Assembly: GCA_023150895.1 (NCBI GenBank)
Contig: JAKLJY010000084.1
Coordinates: forward strand, 1-37,442
Direction of reading: 5' to 3'
Length of the DNA: 37,442 nucleotides
Source of the DNA: Myxococcota bacterium
Lineage (GTDB): Bacteria; Myxococcota_A; Bradymonadia; UBA7976; UBA1532
The position numbers and the translations under genes were made by a program. Each line of letters starts with the position of its first letter. The stretch's first letter is position 1. The notes under the pieces are model-generated. The model did no database searches, had not been told where the DNA came from, and worked only from the letters and a program-made list of their open reading frames with translations. Positions 32,690-37,442 of the stretch are shown here, piece by piece.

Positions 32690-34003
32690 TCAACCCACCT
32701 GATGCAGCGCGCCGACCGGGCGCATGCGGGCGGCGCGCCGGGCGGGGCGCAGGGCCGCGAAGACGGAAATGCCGGTGATCAACGCGACCGCGAAGACGAC
32801 GTTGTCGACCGTGAGCTTCAGGTAGACCTGATCGTTCATGAGGATGGCCATGAAGGCGTCCGACGCGATCTTGATCTCGGCGGCGTTGACCGAGAGCGCG
32901 ATGACGACGCCGAGGCCCGCACCGAGGGCGCTCGCACCGATGCCGAGCGCGAGCGCTTCGAGCAGGAACAGCCCCAGCACGCGCCCGCGGGACATGCCGA
33001 TGGCCCGCATGGTGCCGATCTCGCGCGTGCGCTCGCGGATGGACATGTACATCGTGTTCATGATGCCGACGACGACGAGCAGGAGGATCACGCCGAGGAG
33101 CAGCCAGCGGAGGGCGGCGAAGCCGGTGAGGATCCAGAGCAGGAACGAGACCTCCTCGCGCCAGGTGGTCAGGTCGAGCTTCTGACCGACCCAGTCCTGC
33201 CCCGTGACGGTGTCGAACTTCATCCAGAACGGGCGCGGATCGAGGTCCATCAGCCGGAACCCCTCGGCCTCGAGCTTCGGCCGCAAGCGCTCCATCACAC
33301 CCGACGCGTCGGCCTCGTTCTTCAGGTAGAGCTGCACGGCGCCAGTCGCCTCGGGTTTCATCTGGTAGAGCTGCCGGATGGTCGCCTTGGGCATGAACAG
33401 GTTGATGGCGCTCATGAACCCGACGTCCTTCGCAATGGCACCGACGCGCACGTCCACCGTGTTGTTCACCCCGCCCATGGTGGGGGCGGAGATCGTCAGG
33501 GTGTCGCCGACCTTGGCCTCGAGGCGTTTGGCCTGTTGCTCGAAGAGCAGGATGGTGTCGGGCTGCTTCAACGCGTCGAAACTGCCTTCACTGATCTGCA
33601 GCACCGAGCGCAGGCCGCGCTCTTCCTCCACGTCGATGCCCAACAGGCCGCCCCAGAACGAGGCGCGTTCGCTGACGAGCCGGGCCCAACCGCGTACGCG
33701 GTCGATCTGGTAGTCGAGCTCGGGGACCTCGCGCTCGACGATCGCCCGGATCTTCGGACCGTCGGCCACGACGGGGGACGCCGTGCCGGAGGTGACCTTG
33801 AAGAACCCGCCGACGTTGACGTGACCGCTCGCGAGCGTCGTCGCCGAGTTGACCATGGAGGCTTCGAGACCGGCGGCGAGGCTGTCGAGCAATACGAGCA
33901 GCATGGAGACGAGCACCATCGCCATGCCGAGCAGCACGACGCGGCGGCCGCCCTGCACGAGGTTGCGGCCGGCCATGCGGACGAGGGTCGAGAAGGTGCC
34001 CAT
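32690..34003 (-). CDS. FtsX-family ABC permease (MacB/LolCE-type)
   Basis: 437 residues. One N-terminal membrane segment (about 22-42) precedes a periplasmic domain of about 250 residues, then three membrane segments (about 299-318, 342-372 and 402-418). The cytoplasmic loop RERTREIGTMRAIGMSRGRV is the coupling region that meets the ATPase, and the tail RPARRAARMRPVGAL is typical of MacB/LolC/LolE permeases. Such mechanotransmission-type transporters move lipoproteins, lipids or peptides without passing them through a membrane channel. The ATG follows the stop of the larger permease by 3 nt. The two permeases probably make a heterodimer, as LolC and LolE do. Confidence 0.9.
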   Translation of the reverse strand: MGTFSTLVRMAGRNLVQGGRRVVLLGMAMVLVSMLLVLLDSLAAGLEASMVNSATTLASGHVNVGGFFKVTSGTASPVVADGPKIRAIVEREVPELDYQIDRVRGWARLVSERASFWGGLLGIDVEEERGLRSVLQISEGSFDALKQPDTILLFEQQAKRLEAKVGDTLTISAPTMGGVNNTVDVRVGAIAKDVGFMSAINLFMPKATIRQLYQMKPEATGAVQLYLKNEADASGVMERLRPKLEAEGFRLMDLDPRPFWMKFDTVTGQDWVGQKLDLTTWREEVSFLLWILTGFAALRWLLLGVILLLVVVGIMNTMYMSIRERTREIGTMRAIGMSRGRVLGLFLLEALALGIGASALGAGLGVVIALSVNAAEIKIASDAFMAILMNDQVYLKLTVDNVVFAVALITGISVFAALRPARRAARMRPVGALHQVG

Positions 34004-34006
34004 GAC

Positions 34007-36097
34007 TCAGCCCTCCTCGGACATGGCGACGCGCGGCAGAATGCGGGCGGCGAGCGCGGCGGGGTACAAGGTGGAGATCAGCGCGAAGAAGAGGATCAGC
34101 AGCACCGCCGCGAGCAAGTGCGAGAGCGTCACGGTCGGATAGAGCCGCGGGCCGCTGAACAGGAACGTCATGAAGGCGTTCTGCGCCGGCAGCCCGACCT
34201 TGCCCCAGAGCAGGATGCCGCCGGCCGCGCAGAGCGCGCCGACGCCGCCGGAGAGGAACCCGAGCACGGTGGTCTCGGCCACGAAAAGCGCCGCGATGAA
34301 GCTGCGCTGTGCGCCGACCGCCCGCATCGTGCCGATCTCCTTCACGCGTTCCATCGTGGCGATGACCATCGAGTTGTTGATGATGACCAGGGCCACGAGC
34401 AGCATGATGACGACGATGACCCACAGCACCGTGCGGGCCACGGTGACGAGATCGCCGAGCATGCCGGCGGCCTCTTTCCAGTCGACGACGCGCATCTTCA
34501 TGCCGGCGGCCTCGAAGGCGGCGAGCAGCGCGGCCCGGGTCTCCGCGATCTTCTCGGGGCGGCTGTCGGTCAGGATCACGGCGGCGTTCAGCGCGACGCC
34601 GCGCTCGATCTCGGCGGGGTCGAACTGCTGGAGCGCGTCGCTGCGCACGACCTTGCCCACGCCGGCGTCCCCGAACTCGTCGAACCCGGCGGACTCGGCC
34701 TTCTTCTCGAGCGGCTCGGCGCCCCCGCCCCCGAAGAGCGCCGCCTCGGCGTCCTCGCGCTTGACGTCCTTGAGCCCGGCCTTCTCGCGCAACGCGGCGA
34801 CCTCGGCCCGCCGCTCGGGGGTCATCAGACCGTACAGGTCGCGAAACGTCACCATGTCGAGCAGGTTGAACGTCTTGCCGATGTCCGACTTTTCGAGGCC
34901 CTTGAACTTGTAGGTGCCGTAGACCTTGACGTTGACGGACTTCGAGTAGCCCGCCTTGGTATAGGCCTGGAGTGGGATGCTCTCGCCGATGTTCGCGGCG
35001 TAGAGCTGGATGTGCGGGGCGATGTGTTCGTAGAACCAGGCGTACCGGGTCGCGAAGTTCGCGTCGTCGACCTTCAGGAAGTCCTGCAACAGGGTCGGCA
35101 GGTCCCCGTCGGTGCGCCCGAGGAGCGTCCGCAGGCCGCTCAGCACGCTCTCGGCCGCCTGCCGGTCTAGCTGGAAGAGCACGCGCCGGTACTGCCCGAC
35201 CATCAGATCGCGCCAACTGCGCAGCTCGGCGTCGTCGGCCAGGGTGAAGCGCTCGTCCATGCGCCGCTTGATGCGGTCGAGATCGCGGGCGACGCGGTGT
35301 TTCATGACCTCTTCGTAGAAGCCATGATTGAACAGGAACCCGCGCTGCCCCTCGGGGACGCGGGTGCCCTCCACGAGCTCGAAACGGTCGAAATTGCGCT
35401 CGAAAGCGGCGAGATCCGTGCCGAGGAACATGAGGCCGACGTCGCCGAGCGTCTGCTCGAGCGGGGCGATGCGATTCTCCAGGAACTCCAGGTTGCCCAG
35501 GCGATCCTGATCGAACGCCGCCCAGAACTCCGGGCTCGCGGCGCGCTTCGCGTTCTCCATGTCGCTGGCGTACTCGGTGCCGCCTGCGACGAGCTGGGCC
35601 GCGGAGGCGAGTTCGGCGTTGACCCGCTCGATGACCGCCCGGACCTCCTCCTTGCGCTGGGCGATCTTCGCCTCGTCGCCGTCGCGGACGGCCTGCCGCA
35701 GCCGGGCGAGCCAGCGGTCGATCTCGTTGCCCTGGAAGCCGAGGGCGAAGTCGATGCCCATCGGCACGACGGCCTCGACGTTGGGCACTTTGCGGGCGAC
35801 CTCGGCCAGGGCGTGGAAGTCCGGGATGTTGCCGATGTCCGGCATGCCCGCGAACTGATCGCCGAAGAGGGCGAGCTTGTCTTTGGCCTGGTCGCTGTAG
35901 ACCTGCAGGTGGCCGGAGACGCTCTGCGTGACGCTGCGGGTCATGCCGTCGTCGACGGCATCTACGAGGGCGTTGCCGAAGACGATGATGCCCGTGCCCA
36001 AAAACAGGATGAACCCGACGATCAGCGACTTCATCCGGTTGCGCCAGACGTTGCGCAGCGCGATGCGCCAGAGAATGCCGGCGGCGGTGAGGTTCAT
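34007..36097 (-). CDS. FtsX-family ABC permease with very large periplasmic domain
   Basis: 696 residues. The topology is one membrane segment at about 24-44, an enormous extracytoplasmic region of about 510 residues, and three segments near 556-577, 600-625 and 657-680. The coupling loop MERVKEIGTMRAVGAQRS and the tail PAALAARILP are FtsX-like. The periplasmic part is partly helical and charged (DRWLARLRQAVRDGDEAKIA; AASPEFWAAFDQDRLGNLEF; RDLDRIKRRMDERF) and carries a Gly stretch near 484-487. LolC, LolE and MacB have about 200-220 residues here, so this domain is more than twice as long. Its ATG overlaps the ATPase stop (ATGA). With the smaller permease it should form the inner-membrane core. 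Confidence 0.9.
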   Translation of the reverse strand: MNLTAAGILWRIALRNVWRNRMKSLIVGFILFLGTGIIVFGNALVDAVDDGMTRSVTQSVSGHLQVYSDQAKDKLALFGDQFAGMPDIGNIPDFHALAEVARKVPNVEAVVPMGIDFALGFQGNEIDRWLARLRQAVRDGDEAKIAQRKEEVRAVIERVNAELASAAQLVAGGTEYASDMENAKRAASPEFWAAFDQDRLGNLEFLENRIAPLEQTLGDVGLMFLGTDLAAFERNFDRFELVEGTRVPEGQRGFLFNHGFYEEVMKHRVARDLDRIKRRMDERFTLADDAELRSWRDLMVGQYRRVLFQLDRQAAESVLSGLRTLLGRTDGDLPTLLQDFLKVDDANFATRYAWFYEHIAPHIQLYAANIGESIPLQAYTKAGYSKSVNVKVYGTYKFKGLEKSDIGKTFNLLDMVTFRDLYGLMTPERRAEVAALREKAGLKDVKREDAEAALFGGGGAEPLEKKAESAGFDEFGDAGVGKVVRSDALQQFDPAEIERGVALNAAVILTDSRPEKIAETRAALLAAFEAAGMKMRVVDWKEAAGMLGDLVTVARTVLWVIVVIMLLVALVIINNSMVIATMERVKEIGTMRAVGAQRSFIAALFVAETTVLGFLSGGVGALCAAGGILLWGKVGLPAQNAFMTFLFSGPRLYPTVTLSHLLAAVLLILFFALISTLYPAALAARILPRVAMSEEG

Positions 36098-36855
36098 GCG
36101 TGACCCGCTGCGGCGTCGAGGACGCGGCCGTCGGCGATGTGCACGACGCGGTCCGCGTGGGTCATGATCTTGGGGTCGTGCGTCGAGAACAGAAACGTCG
36201 TGCCCTCGGTATGATTGAGCTCGCGCATCAGGTCGATGATGCGCTCGCCCGTCTCGGAGTCGAGGTTGGCCGTCGGTTCGTCGGCGAGCACGAGGCGGGG
36301 GCGGGTGACGAGGGCCCGCGCGATGGCGACGCGCTGCCGCTGACCGCCGGAGAGTTCGGCCGGACGCTGTTTCATCTGCTGCGTCAGGCCGACCTTTTCG
36401 ACGATCGACCGCACGCGCTCGGCGCGCTCGCCCTTGCCGAGCTTGCCCTGCAACAACAGCGGGAACTCGATGTTCTGGAAGACGTCGAGCACCGCGATCA
36501 GGTTGAAGCTCTGGAAGATGAAGCCGAGGGCCTCGAGGCGAAGTTGTGTCAGGGCCTTCTCGCTCAGCCGGCCCGTGTCGTGGCCATCGACCCGGACGGT
36601 GCCGGCCGTGGCGACGTCGACACAGCCGACGAGGTTCAGAAGCGTCGTCTTGCCGCTCCCGGAGGGGCCGGCGAGCGCGACGAACTCGCCCCGGCGGACG
36701 ACGAGGTCGACGCCCCGCAAGGCGCTGACCACCGTGCGGCCGAGGGGGTAGTCCTTCTTGGCGCCGACGAGCTCGACGAGGGCGCTCTGCGCGCCCGAGG
36801 CAGCCGAGCCGGACGCGCCGGTCGGGGAGGAGGGGGTCTCGGTCTTGCTGGGCAT
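36094..36855 (-). CDS. ABC transporter ATPase (LolD/MacB-N type)
   Basis: 253 residues from the ATG at 36855; an upstream in-frame ATG at 36999 would add 48 unconserved residues, and neither has a strong Shine-Dalgarno. All nucleotide-binding motifs are intact: Walker A GPSGSGKT (63-70), Q-loop Gln115, signature LSGGQRQR (168-175), Walker B LVLADE with Glu193, and switch His226 (STHD). The FQSFNLIAVLDVFQNIEFPLLL segment is typical of the LolD/MacB/FtsE group that pairs with FtsX-type permeases. The first 25 residues are a Ser/Gly/Ala-rich extension. It is the first gene of the operon, followed by two permeases, and powers the pair. Confidence 0.92.
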   Translation of the reverse strand: MPSKTETPSSPTGASGSAASGAQSALVELVGAKKDYPLGRTVVSALRGVDLVVRRGEFVALAGPSGSGKTTLLNLVGCVDVATAGTVRVDGHDTGRLSEKALTQLRLEALGFIFQSFNLIAVLDVFQNIEFPLLLQGKLGKGERAERVRSIVEKVGLTQQMKQRPAELSGGQRQRVAIARALVTRPRLVLADEPTANLDSETGERIIDLMRELNHTEGTTFLFSTHDPKIMTHADRVVHIADGRVLDAAAGHA

Positions 36856-37145
36856 GGCGACGGGAGTTAGCGACTTTCCAGTGGCAAATTCAAGCGACGT
36901 TCCCGGGACGACTGCACGTCGGGCGGCACGTCGGTTCCACGCGAAGGAGACGCGTGAGGGGGCTCTCGCGTCTCGCGGGCCCGTCGCAAACTCGCGCACG
37001 CACCGGCCCGCGGCGCGCGCAGGGGGACTGGACGCCGACCCGGGTTCGCAGGCATGGTCGCCCTGTGGTTCGCGCGCGCCCGAACGAGACCCGAACGAGA
37101 CCGGGTCGGTGGTGGTGCGCGCTCTGACGGAATGCGGGAGACGAC
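36856..37145. promoter_or_regulatory. Divergent control region with 11-nt tandem repeat
   Basis: No convincing gene lies in these 290 nt between the ABC operon and the rightward lipoprotein gene. The sequence CCGAACGAGAC occurs twice in direct tandem at 37080-37101 (11-nt period, one helical turn), which could be a regulator site. The short antisense and sense reading frames crossing the region are Arg-, Ala- and Pro-rich and look non-coding. Promoter boxes could not be assigned with confidence. Confidence 0.35.
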
Positions 37146-37157
37146 GTGATTGTGAAC

Positions 37158-37442
37158 ATGAGCCTTCGGGGTGTCCTGGTCGGCGCGATGTTGGTTTCGG
37201 CCTGCGGTGGTGGGGGCGACGGCGGCGGCGCCACCGGCGGCTCGCCCACGGGTGATGCGGGGCCGGGCGGCGGCGGCGGTGAGCCGGTCGGCGGCAGCGG
37301 CGGCCAGATCACCGGCGGTAGCGGCGGCGGCAGCGGCGGCAGTACCGGCGGTGGCGGCGCAACGGGCGGGAGTGGCGGTTCCACCGGCGGCGCGGCCGGC
37401 GGCGAGCCCGTCGGTGGCGACACGGGCGGCAGCGGCGGCAAT
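37158..37442 (+). CDS. Gly-rich lipoprotein, 3'-truncated by the window edge
   Basis: The frame is open to the last base (95 codons visible). The N-terminus MSLRGVLVGAMLVSACGG has a signal peptide with the lipobox LVSAC (Cys16). What follows is a low-complexity tether of GGxGG units with Ser, Thr and a few acidic residues (GGEPVGG twice). In-frame GTGs at 37146 and 37152 are alternative starts; a GGGAGA lies at 37137-37142, better spaced for 37152 than for the ATG. The tether is of the same kind as that in the hydrolase near the left end of the window. The functional domain lies beyond the window. Confidence 0.7.
   Translation, partial: MSLRGVLVGAMLVSACGGGGDGGGATGGSPTGDAGPGGGGGEPVGGSGGQITGGSGGGSGGSTGGGGATGGSGGSTGGAAGGEPVGGDTGGSGGN

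Noticed and set aside
32456-35170. A 904-codon plus-strand open frame, rich in His, Glu, Asp and Arg
   Set aside because: It is antisense to the two FtsX permeases and its composition is that of a high-GC shadow. No signal peptide, repeat or motif was seen.
37189-37442. GGC-rich repeats that look like a microsatellite or a proline-rich gene on the minus strand
   Set aside because: The plus strand encodes a lipobox followed by a GGxGG tether, as in other lipoproteins here; the minus-strand Pro-rich frame is its complement.
1-37442. tRNA, rRNA, CRISPR arrays, insertion sequences and integration sites
   Set aside because: No regular spaced repeats, transposase motifs, terminal inverted repeats or cloverleaf-like sequences were found by eye; a covariance-model scan was not possible.

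Overview
The window looks like a chromosomal piece of a high-GC Gram-negative bacterium, most likely a member of the Myxococcota or a related former deltaproteobacterial lineage (Bradymonadia-like). The reasons are the very high GC content, the number of predicted lipoproteins with a lipobox followed by Gly-, Asp- or Pro-rich linkers, a MopE-type 'CNGxDDDxDG' motif protein, outer-membrane proteins and FtsX-type ABC transporters. No rRNA, tRNA, CRISPR array, insertion sequence or phage gene was seen.

Layout. (1) 1-2493 (+): the end of a chagasin-like protease inhibitor, overlapping a lipoprotein alpha/beta-hydrolase. (2) 2495-7499 (-): HEAT-type exported protein, secreted lipoprotein esterase, DASS/SLC13 anion symporter and a DAO-family FAD oxidase, closely spaced. 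(3) 7641-10068 (+): Cys-rich MopE-motif lipoprotein translationally overlapped by a cholesterol-oxidase-like GMC flavoprotein carrying a CxxCxxCxxxC motif. (4) 10087-11397 (-): PKD-domain lipoprotein whose Shine-Dalgarno site sits in a hairpin. (5) 11460-18666 (-): a compact, apparently complete histidine operon, read hisG, hisC-HAD phosphatase fusion, hisB, hisH, hisF, hisA-hisI-hisE fusion, hisD, ending in a hairpin. Every step from PRPP/ATP to histidine has a candidate domain. (6) 18768-19445 (+): aat, divergent from the his operon. (7) 19455-28622 (-): a roughly 9 kb gene string read triple-repeat lipoprotein, lipoprotein alpha/beta-hydrolase, outer-membrane protein, single-repeat lipoprotein, small PhaE-like protein, class III-like PHA synthase, acyl-CoA ligase. 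(8) 28840-29247 (-) small duplicated helical protein; 29495-30334 (+) secreted DUF11-like protein, with an 18-bp palindrome between them. (9) 30350-36855 (-): five-gene envelope export operon: ABC ATPase, two FtsX permeases (one with a very large periplasmic domain), LolA-like periplasmic protein, beta-barrel protein. (10) 37158-end (+): start of a Gly-rich lipoprotein cut by the window edge.

The most notable finding is in the his operon. HisA is fused to HisI and HisE, and hisD follows in the same reading frame after only TGA plus one codon. That is the domain order of fungal HIS4, and the HisI part reads like the fungal version. Histidinol-phosphate phosphatase is probably supplied by the HAD domain fused to HisC. 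A second point of interest is a domain family, three copies in one lipoprotein and one in another, encoded in the same string as PHA-synthase-type genes. All functions are inferred from sequence reading alone; no database search was run.
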